The notes: generated from the letters alone by a model not told the origin. 64,000 nt of DNA from Massilia sp. Root351 (GCF_001425045.1 NZ_LMDJ01000033.1:126463-190462); one strand, 5' to 3'; counted from the first letter of the stretch, positions 43,025 through 52,516 are shown. Program-made: numbers and translations.

Positions 43025-44938
43025 GTGGTGCAGAACGACGTCCAGGCCGCAGATTCGCCAGCGGAAGGCGAGCTGCCGCCGTCCATTGTCAAGCGCGCGG
43101 ACGGCGTCTTCTTCAAGGGCGACGCCGCGGCGGCGGCCTGCCTGGCCGGCGTCAACCACTACTTTCTGGCCGGGGCCTATTTCGCGGGGCTGGACTACGC
43201 GGTGTTCATCCGCGTGCTGTACGGCGTGGGCGCCGAGCTGCCGCAGAACCTCAAGGACCAGCAGCTGATACGCTTTGCCGGCAGCGTGGAGCCTTTCCAG
43301 GCGCGCCGGCGCGAACTGTATAAATCGGTACGCATCGTCAATGGCGAGGCGGAGTACTATTTCGAGCCGGTGTTTTTCAACGTGGCCGATATGCCGCCCG
43401 AGCCGGCGCGGCTCAATTTCGACGAGTTTGTGGCCGACATGTGGGTCAAGGGCATCCGTTTCGGCATCGATGCGCCGGCCGTCAAGGCCACCATTGCCGC
43501 CGGCCGCGTGGTGCGGCTGATCGCCGCGCGCAGGCTGAACGCCACGCCGGGCCGCGACGCCGCCATTGTCGAAGTCTCGCAGAGCATCCACCGCAGCAAC
43601 GCCCCGCGCGAGATGGCAAACGGCCGTTTCGACCTGCACACTTTCCAGAACCGCTTCCCCCAGGTGCAGCCGCACGTCAAGCTGCTCAGGAAGGTGCCGC
43701 GCTCGCCCGGGCTGCGCGGCTATGAACTGTCCGGCATACCGCTGGAACCGCCCGAGCCGCGTGACCTGGAGCTGAGCAGCGTGGCCGGCGAGGGCACCAT
43801 GCTGGAGCAGGCCGGCGGGGTGGAATACCTGGTGTCGGCGGTGGAAGGCTTCATCAGCGTCGACGCCGGCAAGAAGATTTCGATCGGCCCCAAGATCATC
43901 AGCCGCGAGGGCGTGAGCGTGCGCACCACCGGCAATTTGCAGCTGACCGGCGAGTACGAGGAATTCGGCGAGGTGCAGGAGCAGCGCGTGGTGGAAGGCG
44001 GCAACATCACCATTCACGGCGACGTGTTCGGCAACATCGTTTCGCGCGGCGGCAATATCGCGCTGCAGCGCAACCTGGTGGGCGGGAGCGCCGTCAACGC
44101 CGGCGGCAACGTGGCGGTCAAGGGCGTGGCCTCGGGCGCGGTGATCCAGACCAAGCTGGGCGAAGTGGTGCTGGGCCGGGCCGAGAGCTGCGTCATTTCC
44201 GGCACGCGGGTGGTGATCGGCGAGGCCAGCAACTGCGAGATCATCGCCGACGAAGTGCTGATCAAGAGCGCCGAAGGGTGTGCCATCGCGGCGCGCCGCA
44301 TCGAGGTGGGCCGTGCCGGCCCGCGCAGGCAGACCGAGATGCTGCTGTTTCCGCTGGTACCGGATACCGCCAAATACGACCAGGCGATAGCCGAGCACAC
44401 GGAACGCGCCGGCCGCTTCGGCGCGCAGGCGCAGAAATTCAAGGCGGAGCTGGATGCCATCGCCGGCGAGCCTGAGCTGCGCAACTATCTCACGCTGGCC
44501 ACCAGCGTGCGCAAGCAGGAAGTGATGCTGACGCCGGAGCAGCTGGCGCTGTTCCAGAAAATGGCCGTCTCGGTGGGACCGGCCCTGCGCTCGGTGGGCA
44601 AGCTGTCGCTCACGGTGAAGGAAGCCAAGGCGCAGGAGGCAGTAGCGCTGGAGCAGGCGGCGCTGGTGCGCAAGCAGAAGGAAACCGTGATTGGCCACGG
44701 CCGCTGCACGGTGCAGATCGTGACCGGCGACACCATTGTGCGCGAAATGAAATTCAACCCGGACCTTGGCGCGCCGTACGACCGCGCGCCCAAGGAAATC
44801 AAGGCCAGGCTGCGCGGCAGCACGTCCGGCATCGCCGCCATTTTCGCCGGCAGCAGCGGCTCGGTGGACTGGGCCGCCAATTCGCCGTCCTTGCCGCCGC
44901 CGGACCCTACATCTCCACCTTCCCCCGCAGCTTCTTGA
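43025..44938 (+). CDS. DUF342 (FapA-like) protein, second of tandem pair
   Basis: A 637-residue paralogue of the preceding protein with the same order: N-terminal module (RLNFDEFVADMWVKGIRFGI, RSNAPREMANGRFDLHTFQN), beta-helix (LVGGSAVNAGGNVAVKGVAS, SCVISGTRVVIGEASNCEII) and C-terminal coiled coil (about 450-560). The two are clearly related throughout, a tandem duplication that has diverged. AAGGAGG (43017-43023) precedes two in-frame GTG codons at 43025 and 43028; the second has better spacing and would remove one residue. The 3' end overlaps convergent arfB by 32 bases, ending in a Pro/Ser-rich tail. Confidence 0.8.
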   Translation: MVQNDVQAADSPAEGELPPSIVKRADGVFFKGDAAAAACLAGVNHYFLAGAYFAGLDYAVFIRVLYGVGAELPQNLKDQQLIRFAGSVEPFQARRRELYKSVRIVNGEAEYYFEPVFFNVADMPPEPARLNFDEFVADMWVKGIRFGIDAPAVKATIAAGRVVRLIAARRLNATPGRDAAIVEVSQSIHRSNAPREMANGRFDLHTFQNRFPQVQPHVKLLRKVPRSPGLRGYELSGIPLEPPEPRDLELSSVAGEGTMLEQAGGVEYLVSAVEGFISVDAGKKISIGPKIISREGVSVRTTGNLQLTGEYEEFGEVQEQRVVEGGNITIHGDVFGNIVSRGGNIALQRNLVGGSAVNAGGNVAVKGVASGAVIQTKLGEVVLGRAESCVISGTRVVIGEASNCEIIADEVLIKSAEGCAIAARRIEVGRAGPRRQTEMLLFPLVPDTAKYDQAIAEHTERAGRFGAQAQKFKAELDAIAGEPELRNYLTLATSVRKQEVMLTPEQLALFQKMAVSVGPALRSVGKLSLTVKEAKAQEAVALEQAALVRKQKETVIGHGRCTVQIVTGDTIVREMKFNPDLGAPYDRAPKEIKARLRGSTSGIAAIFAGSSGSVDWAANSPSLPPPDPTSPPSPAAS

Positions 44939-45299
44939 CCGCGGCATCCCTGGTCTTGCCATCGAGCCGCTTGCGCTGCGAGCTGCGCGTGGGGCGCGTG
45001 GCGCGGCGCGGCTTGGCCAGCACGGCCACGCTGTCGACCAGCTCCTGCAGGCGCCGCAGCGCCTCTTCCTTGTTGGTTTCCAGGCTGCGCGCCTGCTGCG
45101 CCTTGAGCACCACTATGCCGTCCTTGGTGATGCGCGTGTCGCGCAGCGCGAGCAGGCGTTCCTTGATGGCGTCCGGCAGCGAAGACGCGGCGATGTCGAA
45201 GCGCGCATGCACTGCGTTCGACACCTTGTTGACGTTCTGCCCGCCCGGCCCCTGCGCGCGAATGGCGCTGAACTCGACCTCGTCGGGATTGATGTTCAT
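44907..45299 (-). CDS. arfB: Peptidyl-tRNA hydrolase ArfB (YaeJ)
   Basis: A 130-residue ribosome-rescue factor. The catalytic GGQ (residues 19-21) lies in FSAIRAQGPGGQNVNKVSNA, the class-I release-factor core. The C-terminal tail is basic (KPRRATRPTRSSQRKRLDGK) and would enter the empty mRNA channel of a stalled ribosome. It frees peptides from ribosomes lacking a stop codon. Its start overlaps the CaiB/BaiF stop by ATGA. Confidence 0.93.
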   Translation of the reverse strand: MNINPDEVEFSAIRAQGPGGQNVNKVSNAVHARFDIAASSLPDAIKERLLALRDTRITKDGIVVLKAQQARSLETNKEEALRRLQELVDSVAVLAKPRRATRPTRSSQRKRLDGKTRDAAVKKLRGKVEM

Positions 45300-46384
45300 G
45301 CCTTGAACTTGAGCGGGCCGGCCGCCGCCCAGTACTCGCCCTCGCTCTCATGCTCTGCGCGCGCCGCCATGCCGCGCGCCTGGAACAGCGGATGCGCCAG
45401 CGCCTCGCTGGTGCGCAGGATGGGCGAGACGCAGCAGTCGCTGCCAGCGAAGGCTTCGGTCCACTCGGCCAGCGTGCGCTGCCCGAAGATGGTGTCCAGC
45501 TCGGCCTGCACCGCCAGCGCATCTTCGCCGGCTACTTGCTGGCCCAGCTGCCAGTGCCGCGTTTTCAGATCGGGGCGCCGCAGCACGTCGCAGCAGCCCT
45601 GCCAGAATTTGAGCTCCAGCGCGCCCACTGCCATGTAGCGGCCGTCGCTGGTGCGGTAAACGTTGTAGCAGGGCACCCCACCGGTGAGCAGGTCGCGCCC
45701 CGGCGCGGCGTCGCCGCCGTTGTTGACCGCCACCAGCGGCATGATGTTGTAGGCGAAGACCGCGTCCGTCATCGACACGTCCACGAAGCGGCCGGCGCCG
45801 CCCATCTTCACCGCCACCAGCGCCGCCAGGATGCCTTGCAGCGCGGCCTGAGCACCGCCCAGCAGGTCGCCCACCTGCAGGTTGGGCAGGGCGGGGCGGC
45901 CGTCCGGGCCGGCGTTCTGGTCCAGCATGCCGGCGTAGCCGGTGTAGTTGATGTCGTGCCCGGCCAGCATGGCGTATGGGCCGTCCTGGCCGTAGCCGGA
46001 GATGGCGCACATCACCAGCTTGGGATTGCGTGCGCGCAGCACCTCCCAGCCCAGGCCCAGCTTGTCCATCACGCCGGGGCGGAAGCTTTCCACCAGCACG
46101 TCGGCCTGCTCCACCAGGGCCAGCAGCTGTTCGCGCTGGCCGGCGTCCTTCAAGTCCAGGCGCATAAAGCGCTTGCCGCGGTTGACCGCCACGAAGAATT
46201 GCGACACTTCCCTGCGCACCGGGCCCATCACGCGCGCGTAGTCGCCGGGGCCGGGGTCTTCGATCTTGATGATGTCGGCGCCCAGGTCTGCCAGCTGCAT
46301 GGTGGCGGCGGGGCCGGGTAGCAGGCGGGTGAGGTCGAGCACGCGGATGCCGGCCAGCGGCAGGGAAGGATCTGGTTGCGTCAT
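45296..46384 (-). CDS. CaiB/BaiF-family protein, AMACR-like
   Basis: A 362-residue CoA-ester enzyme of family III, closest in style to alpha-methylacyl-CoA racemases. The racemase catalytic pair is present: His143 with Asp144 in LAGHDINYTGY and Asp in NLQVGDLLGGA (about 167-177). The N-terminus RVLDLTRLLPGPAATMQLAD is typical. It likely epimerises 2-methyl-branched acyl-CoA esters during lipid or sterol degradation; a CoA transferase is the alternative. It overlaps HDOD and arfB genes by 4 bases each side, forming a three-gene unit with unrelated functions. Confidence 0.82.
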   Translation of the reverse strand: MTQPDPSLPLAGIRVLDLTRLLPGPAATMQLADLGADIIKIEDPGPGDYARVMGPVRREVSQFFVAVNRGKRFMRLDLKDAGQREQLLALVEQADVLVESFRPGVMDKLGLGWEVLRARNPKLVMCAISGYGQDGPYAMLAGHDINYTGYAGMLDQNAGPDGRPALPNLQVGDLLGGAQAALQGILAALVAVKMGGAGRFVDVSMTDAVFAYNIMPLVAVNNGGDAAPGRDLLTGGVPCYNVYRTSDGRYMAVGALELKFWQGCCDVLRRPDLKTRHWQLGQQVAGEDALAVQAELDTIFGQRTLAEWTEAFAGSDCCVSPILRTSEALAHPLFQARGMAARAEHESEGEYWAAAGPLKFKA

Positions 46385-47412
46385 TGGGTGTTCTCTTGAC
46401 TCTCTTGTTGTTCCTGTTCAGCCAGGATGGCTGTCTTGCTCTGGTAGTCACCCAGCGACAGCAGGCGCCCCATGGCCGACAGCTGCACGCCTTTCTGCAG
46501 CGTGTCCAGCTCGCGCACCGCTTGCGTGACGGCCGGCGCAAAGTTCCAGTCCTGCGCGATGGCGGCCGAGACCAGGCGCGCGCTGCGCAGCAGCTGGGCG
46601 CAGAACATGGGGCTGCCCAGGTCTTTGGCGCCGCCGGCCTCCTGGTCCATCATGCGCAGCGATACCAGCAGGCCGGCGTTCTGCACCAGGCCCGCCAGGA
46701 AGGCGTCGAACGGCTCCACGCCGAGCGGGCCAGCCAGCGCGCGGTTGGCCCCGGCGCAGCGTTCGGACTGTTCCCAGATGCGCGGCGCCAGCAGCTTGGT
46801 GTAGTGGCCTGAATTCAGGTCGATGATGGGCTTGAAGGCCACCGTGGTGATGAGCTGGCGCAGGCCTTCCTGGCCGATCACGATGACGGCGTGCTCCACG
46901 CTGGTGATGGCTTGCGCGCCGGGCAGCATGGCGCCGTTGGCCAGGCGGATAACGGCCGCCACCAGCACCACGTCGTTGGAGATCTTGCGGGCGATATCGG
47001 CGCCGGCGAAGTGCTCGCTGCGCAGGCTTTGCAGCAATTGCGGGATCAGGCCGGGCATGCGGCGCATCAGGTCCGCGCCGGAGCCGGGCGAGTTGGCGAT
47101 GCCGGACAGGGTTTGCAGGATGCGTTTTTCAGGGGCGCTGGTTTCCAGCGTGTCCTGGTGCGCGGCGCCGAACAGCCAGCGGTTGTAGCGGCTGTTGAGC
47201 AGGTCTTTTTGCTCGAAGGTGGGCGCGGCCGGCACGCTGGGGGCGGTCCCGGCGCCAGCTTCCGCGAGCGCTTCGGCGATCGGGGCGGCACGCGCCGCCG
47301 GCGGTGCTGCGGTGGATGCCGCTGCGGACGCCGCGGGCGGCTGGGCGCGGGCGGGCTGGGGCGTGCTGCGCGGCGCGCCGCCGCCGATCAAGCGCTTGAG
47401 CCACTGGTACAT
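46381..47412 (-). CDS. HDOD-domain signalling protein
   Basis: A 343-residue soluble protein. A short N-terminal helix (MYQWLKRLIGGG) and an Ala/Pro-rich linker (about 15-65) precede an HDOD domain (about 90-310), with LRSEHFAGADIARKISNDVV, VIRLANGAMLPG and AFLAGLVQNAGLL. HDOD proteins are non-catalytic relatives of HD phosphohydrolases used in signalling and motility. ATG 47412 is chosen because 52 codons upstream read as spurious sequence. It is divergent from a CheW gene, which fits a shared signalling role. Confidence 0.8.
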   Translation of the reverse strand: MYQWLKRLIGGGAPRSTPQPARAQPPAASAAASTAAPPAARAAPIAEALAEAGAGTAPSVPAAPTFEQKDLLNSRYNRWLFGAAHQDTLETSAPEKRILQTLSGIANSPGSGADLMRRMPGLIPQLLQSLRSEHFAGADIARKISNDVVLVAAVIRLANGAMLPGAQAITSVEHAVIVIGQEGLRQLITTVAFKPIIDLNSGHYTKLLAPRIWEQSERCAGANRALAGPLGVEPFDAFLAGLVQNAGLLVSLRMMDQEAGGAKDLGSPMFCAQLLRSARLVSAAIAQDWNFAPAVTQAVRELDTLQKGVQLSAMGRLLSLGDYQSKTAILAEQEQQESQENTQ

Positions 47413-47588
47413 AGTTTCGCCTTCGGGTTGCCGTTGTTCGAGATGGGGGAAGCGCGTCCCATTGTAGCGGGTTGGCTTCTGTTTGCCACGCGCCCGTGTT
47501 GCGCCGATAACGTTGACTCCAATCAACACTTGCGCTAGCCGCGCCGGGTAGGATGGTGAACGCGTCATCCTACCGTGAAAGGATCATC

Positions 47589-48074
47589 ATGCAATCCTCG
47601 ACCTTGCAGGGCGCTGCCGACGCCGGGCTGCGCCAGTACCTGAGCTTTCGCCTGGGCGGCTTGGAATATGCGCTGGACTACCGCAATGTGCAGGAACTGC
47701 GTCCCTTGAATGCGCTGGAGCGCTTCTCGGCGGACGGCGAGGTGATCAGCGGCGTGGCGGTGTCGCGCGGCGTGATCATGCCCATCGTGGACATGCGCAT
47801 CGCGTTCGGACCGCGCCCGCCGGTGCACGATCCGCGCACCGACGTGATCATCCTCAAGCTGACTGACTGCGTGATGGGGATGGTGACCGACGGCGTGACC
47901 GACATCGTCACGCTGGCGGAGGACAGCATCCAGCCCATGCCGGGGCTGGCGAATGTGGATTACCTGCTCGGGCTGGGCAGCACGCAGGCGGGGAGGCGGC
48001 TGATTGTGGTTGATATCGACAAGCTGATGTCGATACGGCGCGCGGGCTTTGGCGGGTTGCGCGCCGTGCGCTAA
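47589..48074 (+). CDS. CheW-like chemotaxis adaptor
   Basis: A 161-residue CheW-fold protein: LSFRLGGLEYALDYRNVQEL, ISGVAVSRGVIMPIVDMRI, VIILKLTDCVMGMVTDGVTD and a terminal RLIVVDIDKLMSI. It would bridge a chemoreceptor to a CheA-type kinase. No CheA or receptor is in the window. GAAAGGA sets the ATG at 47589. It is divergent from the HDOD gene and convergent with yheS. Confidence 0.87.
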   Translation: MQSSTLQGAADAGLRQYLSFRLGGLEYALDYRNVQELRPLNALERFSADGEVISGVAVSRGVIMPIVDMRIAFGPRPPVHDPRTDVIILKLTDCVMGMVTDGVTDIVTLAEDSIQPMPGLANVDYLLGLGSTQAGRRLIVVDIDKLMSIRRAGFGGLRAVR

Positions 48075-48104
48075 CCCGCCCTGCAAGTTACAGGCGCGCC
48101 GCGC

Positions 48105-50102
48105 TTATGCCGCCAGCGCTTCCAGCTGTTCTTGCAACTCCAGCCACTCTCCTTCCAGCTGGGCCAGGTCCTTGGTGTAGAAGGCCTGGTCGGTCAGCAG
48201 GGTTTTCAGCTTGGCCTTGTTGGCCGCGTCGTAGATGGCGCTGTCGCCCAGCGCCGCGTCCACTTCGGCCTTCTGGCCGTTGCGCTTGGCGATGCTCTCT
48301 TCCAGGCGCTTGATCTTGTTCTCGATCGGCTTGCGCAGCGCGGACAGCTTCTGGCGCTGCTCGGCGTCCAGGCGCTTCTGGTCCTTGTTGTTGACCACGG
48401 GCGCGGAGGCGGGCGCCACCGGCGAGGCCACCGGGAAGTCGGTCTTGTTGCCCTTGCCCGCAGCCGGCAGCACGTCGGTGCCTTTGCCCAGCTTGGTCTG
48501 GAACAGCCAGTCCTTGTAGTCGTCCAGGTCGCCGTCGAAGGGCTGCAGCTTGCCGTCGGCAACAATGATGAACTGGTCGGTGGTGGCGCGCAGCAGGTGG
48601 CGATCGTGCGATACCACCACCAGCGTGCCTTCGAACTGCGCCAGCGCCTCGGTCAGCGCTTCGCGCGTTTCCAAATCCAGGTGATTGGTCGGTTCATCGA
48701 GCAGCAGCAGGTTGGGGCGCTGCCACACGATCAAGGCCAGCGCCAGGCGCGCCTTCTCGCCGCCGGAGAACGGCGCGATCGAGCTGGTGACCATGGTGCC
48801 GGGGAAGTTGAAGCCGCCCAGGAAATTGCGCAGCTCCTGCTCGCGCACCGTCGGCGCGATCTTGGCCAGGTGCCACAGCGGCGATTCGTCGTGGCGCAGC
48901 ATTTCCACTTGGTGCTGGGCGAAGTAGCCGATGTTCAGGCCTTTGCCCATGGTGGCGTCGCCGGTCAGCGGCGACAGCTCGCCGGCGATGGTCTTGATCA
49001 GCGTCGATTTGCCCGCGCCGTTCACGCCCAGCAGGCCGATGCGCTGGCCGATCTGCAGCGAGAAGTTGATGCCGTGGACGATGCTCTTGGTGGTGATGTC
49101 GCCGGTGGCTTCGTTCTCGATCTTGTAGCCCGCGTCCACGTCTTCCATCACCAGCAAAGGGTTCGGAGCGCTGAGCGGCTCGCGGAATTCGAACGAGAAC
49201 TCGGCGGCGGCGCGCAGCGGCGCCAGTTCTTCCATCTTGGCCAGCGCCTTCATGCGGCTCTGCGCCTGGCGGGCCTTGGAGGCCTGCGCCTTGAAGCGGT
49301 TCACGAACGATTCCAGGTGGGCGCGCTTGCGCTGCTGCTTTTCCAGCGCGCCGGCGGCCAGGATCATCTGCGCTGCGCGCTGGCGTTCGAAGGACGAGTA
49401 GTTGCCCGAGTAGCGCTTCAGCTTGCGCTCGTCGATGTGCACCACCACGTTTACCACTTCATCGAGGAAGTCGCGGTCGTGGGAAATGATGATCAGCGTG
49501 CCTGCGTAGCGCTTCAGCCAGTCTTCCAGCCAGATGATGGCGTCCAGGTCCAGGTGGTTGGTCGGTTCATCGAGCAGCAGCAGGTCGGAAGGGCACATCA
49601 GCGCCTGCGCCAGGTTCAGGCGCATGCGCCAGCCGCCCGAGAAGCTGGCCACCGGCAGCTGCATCTGGTCCAGCGTGAAGCCCAGGCCCAGCAGCAGCTG
49701 TTCGCCGCGCGACTGCACGGTGTAGGCGTCGGCATCGGCCAGCGCGCTGTACACCTCGCCGATGGCGATGCCGTTTTCGCTGGTGGCCGGTTCCGATTCC
49801 AGGCGCGCCAGTTCCGCTTCCAGCTTGCGCAGGTTGACGTCGCCGTCGATGGCGTAATCGAGGGCGCAGCGTTCCAGCGGCGGGGTTTCCTGCGCAACGT
49901 AAGCCACGCGCCATTTGGCCGGGAAGTCGATTTCGCCCTGGTCCGGGTGCAGCTCGCCGCGCATCATCGCGAACAGGCTCGATTTGCCGGCGCCGTTGGC
50001 GCCGATCAGGCCGATCTTGTCGCCCGGATTGAGGGTGACATCAACCTGCTCCAGCAGCGGCTTCACGCCGCGCATCAGGCTTACTTGAATAAAGCGGATC
50101 AT
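48105..50102 (-). CDS. yheS: ABC-F ATPase YheS
   Basis: A 665-residue soluble ABC-F protein with two ATPase domains and no membrane part. Walker A: LIGANGAGKSS (first) and LLGVNGAGKST (second). Signatures SFSGGWRMRLNLAQAL and FSGGEKARLALALIVW; Walker B LLLLDEPTNHLDL twice. The linker (about 230-300) and the C-terminal coiled coil (about 575-660) are typical. It resembles E. coli YheS throughout as I recall it. ABC-F proteins act on stalled ribosomes. It follows prmB with ten bases between. Confidence 0.9.
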   Translation of the reverse strand: MIRFIQVSLMRGVKPLLEQVDVTLNPGDKIGLIGANGAGKSSLFAMMRGELHPDQGEIDFPAKWRVAYVAQETPPLERCALDYAIDGDVNLRKLEAELARLESEPATSENGIAIGEVYSALADADAYTVQSRGEQLLLGLGFTLDQMQLPVASFSGGWRMRLNLAQALMCPSDLLLLDEPTNHLDLDAIIWLEDWLKRYAGTLIIISHDRDFLDEVVNVVVHIDERKLKRYSGNYSSFERQRAAQMILAAGALEKQQRKRAHLESFVNRFKAQASKARQAQSRMKALAKMEELAPLRAAAEFSFEFREPLSAPNPLLVMEDVDAGYKIENEATGDITTKSIVHGINFSLQIGQRIGLLGVNGAGKSTLIKTIAGELSPLTGDATMGKGLNIGYFAQHQVEMLRHDESPLWHLAKIAPTVREQELRNFLGGFNFPGTMVTSSIAPFSGGEKARLALALIVWQRPNLLLLDEPTNHLDLETREALTEALAQFEGTLVVVSHDRHLLRATTDQFIIVADGKLQPFDGDLDDYKDWLFQTKLGKGTDVLPAAGKGNKTDFPVASPVAPASAPVVNNKDQKRLDAEQRQKLSALRKPIENKIKRLEESIAKRNGQKAEVDAALGDSAIYDAANKAKLKTLLTDQAFYTKDLAQLEGEWLELQEQLEALAA

Positions 50103-50112
50103 AGCGTGTTCT

Positions 50113-51000
50113 TTACAGTTTAAGCTGGTCGGCGGTCAGCAGGAATACCATGTCGTCGCCGGCGCTGGTGGTCAGCCAGGTCAGGCCCAGGTGGCCGAAG
50201 GCTTTCTCGGCGAATTCGCGCTCGTTGCCGATTTCGACGATCAGCAAGCCCTCGTCGGTCAGGCGTTCGCCGGCCCCGGCCACGATCTTGCGCACCAGGT
50301 CCATGCCGTCCGCGCCGCCTTCCAGGGCGATCTGCGGCTCGGCCAGGTATTCCGGCGGCAGCTTGGCCATCGAACCGGAGTTCACGTACGGCGGGTTGGT
50401 GATGATCAGGTCGTACTTCTTGTCCGGCACGTTGGCGTACAGGTCGGACTCGATCAGCGCCAGGCGGTCCTGCAGCTTGTAGGTGTCCACGTTGATGCGG
50501 GCCACGTCCAGCGCGTCCCTCGAGATGTCCACCGCGTCCACGTGCGCGTTCGGGAACGCTTCGGCCAGCATGATGGCCAGGCAGCCCGAACCCGTGCACA
50601 GTTCCAGCACGTTGGTGGTGGCTTCAGGATCGACCATCCACGGCGAGAAGTAGTCCGGGATCAGTTCGGCGATGAAGGAGCGCGGCACCAGGGCGCGCTC
50701 ATCGACGTAGAAGCTGTATGGGCCCAGCCACGCTTCGCGCGTGATGTAGGCGGCCGGCACGCGGTCGGTGGCGCGGCGCTCGATCACCGCCAGCACGGCG
50801 TCGATCTCCTGCGGCAGCAGGCGCGCGTCCAGGAACGGGTCCAGCTTGTCCAGCGGCAGCTTGAGGGTGTGCAGGATCAGGTAAGCCGCTTCGTCCAGCG
50901 CTTCCACGCTGCCATGGCCGAAGAACAGCTTGGCGGTGTTGAAGCGGGTAACGGCGTAGCGCAGCAGGTCGCGCGGGGTGGTGAAGATGGAAGTGGTCAT
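50113..51000 (-). CDS. prmB: 50S ribosomal L3 glutamine methyltransferase PrmB
   Basis: A 295-residue SAM-dependent N5-glutamine methyltransferase. SAM motif I is VLELCTGSGCLAIML (about 132-146), and the catalytic NPPY is in DLIITNPPYVNSGSM (about 193-207). The N-terminal helical domain with YAVTRFNTAKLFFGHG and the LVPRSFIAELI segment distinguish PrmB from PrmC. It methylates a Gln in ribosomal protein L3. It lies between dapE and yheS on the same strand. Confidence 0.93.
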   Translation of the reverse strand: MTTSIFTTPRDLLRYAVTRFNTAKLFFGHGSVEALDEAAYLILHTLKLPLDKLDPFLDARLLPQEIDAVLAVIERRATDRVPAAYITREAWLGPYSFYVDERALVPRSFIAELIPDYFSPWMVDPEATTNVLELCTGSGCLAIMLAEAFPNAHVDAVDISRDALDVARINVDTYKLQDRLALIESDLYANVPDKKYDLIITNPPYVNSGSMAKLPPEYLAEPQIALEGGADGMDLVRKIVAGAGERLTDEGLLIVEIGNEREFAEKAFGHLGLTWLTTSAGDDMVFLLTADQLKL

Positions 51001-51029
51001 TATTGTTCTCGCAAATGGAGCCGCCGCGT

Positions 51030-52166
51030 TCAGCGCAGCAGGTTCTCAAGGGTACGGCGGTAGATATTCTTCAGCGGATCGATGAAACGCAGCTCGATGT
51101 GCTCGTCGATCTTGTGGATGCTGGCGTTGGGAGGGCCGAATTCTATCACCTGGGGGCAGATCTGCGCGATAAAGCGGCCGTCCGAGGTGCCGCCGGTGGT
51201 CGACAGCTCGGTCTCGATGCCGGTCTCGGCGCGGATCGCGTCGGCCATGGCGGTGCTCAGCGTGCCGCGCGGGGTCAGGAAGGGCAGGCCGCTCAGGGTC
51301 CATTTCAGTTCGTACTCCAGGCCGTGCCTGTCGAGGATGGCGTGCACGCGCGCGCGCAGCTGCTCGTGCGTGCTGGCGGTGGAAAAGCGGAAATTGAAGT
51401 CGATCTCCAGCGCGCCGGGGATGACGTTGTTGGCGCCGGTGCCGGCCTTGATGTTGGACATCTGCCACGAGGTGGGCAGGTAGTACTCGTTGCCCTGGTC
51501 CCAGACCTCGGCCACCAGGTCCGCCAGCGCCTGCGCCGACTGGTGGATGGGATTGCGCGCCAGCTGGGGATAGGCGATGTGGCCCTGGATGCCCTTGATC
51601 ACCAGGTGGCCGGACAGCGAACCACGGCGGCCGTTCTTGATCATGTCGCCCAGCGTCTTGTCCGAGGTCGGCTCGCCGACGATGCAGAAATCGATGGTTT
51701 CGCCGCGCGCCTTCAGTTTTTCCACCACCACCACGGTGCCGTCGGTGGCCGGGCCTTCCTCGTCGCTGGTGATGAGGAAGGCGATCGAGCCCTTATGGTC
51801 CGCATTGGCGGCCACGAACTCCTCGCAGGCCACCACGAAGGCGGCGATGGAGGTCTTCATGTCGGCCGCGCCACGGCCATACAGCTTGCCGTCGCGGTGC
51901 GTCGGGTAGAACGGCTCGGACGACCACTGCTCGACCGGGCCGGTGGGCACCACGTCGGTGTGGCCGGCGAACACCAGCACCGGGCTGGCCGTGCCGCGCC
52001 GCGCCCACAGATTGGTGACCTCGCCGGAGACGATGGTCTCGCAAGCGAAGCCGAGCGGCTCCAGCAGCGCGATCAGCTGTTCCTGGCAGCCCTTGTCTTC
52101 GGGCGTGACGGAGGCGCGGCCGAGCAGCTTCTCGGTCAGCGCCAAGGTGCGGGAGGATGCTGTCAT
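51030..52166 (-). CDS. dapE: Succinyl-diaminopimelate desuccinylase DapE
   Basis: A 378-residue di-zinc hydrolase that releases LL-diaminopimelate from its N-succinyl form in lysine and peptidoglycan synthesis. Metal-binding motifs: LVFAGHTDVVPTGP (about 67-80), YGRGAADMKTSIAAF (about 96-110), ITSDEEGPATDGT (about 131-143) and CIVGEPTSDK. A C-terminal FGPPNASIHKIDEHI holds the last His. It overlaps the upstream ArsC-like gene by ATGA. dapC and dapD of the same pathway are 3-5 kb upstream on the same strand. Confidence 0.95.
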   Translation of the reverse strand: MTASSRTLALTEKLLGRASVTPEDKGCQEQLIALLEPLGFACETIVSGEVTNLWARRGTASPVLVFAGHTDVVPTGPVEQWSSEPFYPTHRDGKLYGRGAADMKTSIAAFVVACEEFVAANADHKGSIAFLITSDEEGPATDGTVVVVEKLKARGETIDFCIVGEPTSDKTLGDMIKNGRRGSLSGHLVIKGIQGHIAYPQLARNPIHQSAQALADLVAEVWDQGNEYYLPTSWQMSNIKAGTGANNVIPGALEIDFNFRFSTASTHEQLRARVHAILDRHGLEYELKWTLSGLPFLTPRGTLSTAMADAIRAETGIETELSTTGGTSDGRFIAQICPQVIEFGPPNASIHKIDEHIELRFIDPLKNIYRRTLENLLR

Positions 52167-52516
52167 TTGGCGAAGATCTGGCGGTAGGCGTCCGGCGAGA
52201 AGCCGACGTGGCAGGCCTCGCCCGCGCCTTGCAGCACCGGGCGCTTGATCACGGAGGGGAACTCCAGCATCAGCGCGGTGGCGCTGGCGGCGTCGGTGAC
52301 GGCGGCCTTGCGCTCGTCCGGCAGGCCGCGCCAGGTGGTGCCCTTCTTGTTGACCAGGACTTCCCAGCTCAGTGTCTGCAGCCAGCCGCCGACGGTCTGC
52401 GCGTCCAGGCCCTGCTTTTTGAAGTCGTGGAAGGTGAATTCGTGCTGCTGGTCAGCCAGCCAGACGCGGGCTTTCTTCACCGTGTCGCAGTTGGGGATGC
52501 CGTAGAGAGTAATCAT
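52163..52516 (-). CDS. ArsC/Spx-family thioredoxin-fold protein
   Basis: A 117-residue protein of the ArsC/Spx/YffB group. It begins MITLYGIPNCDTVKKARVWL, with Cys10 in the NCDTVKK position, and has IKRPVLQ in the C-terminal half. It lacks the full arsenate reductase Arg triad as far as I can see, so it is more like YffB/Spx than a true ArsC. Coupling with dapE by ATGA is common in proteobacteria, with no known functional link. Confidence 0.83.
   Translation of the reverse strand: MITLYGIPNCDTVKKARVWLADQQHEFTFHDFKKQGLDAQTVGGWLQTLSWEVLVNKKGTTWRGLPDERKAAVTDAASATALMLEFPSVIKRPVLQGAGEACHVGFSPDAYRQIFAK

Noticed and set aside
42809..44962. A 717-codon minus-strand frame opposite the second DUF342 gene
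   Set aside because: No domain and strongly biased composition; the plus strand shows a conserved DUF342 protein.
48132..50123. A 663-codon plus-strand frame opposite yheS
   Set aside because: Low-complexity translation, antisense to an intact ABC-F gene with both Walker motifs.
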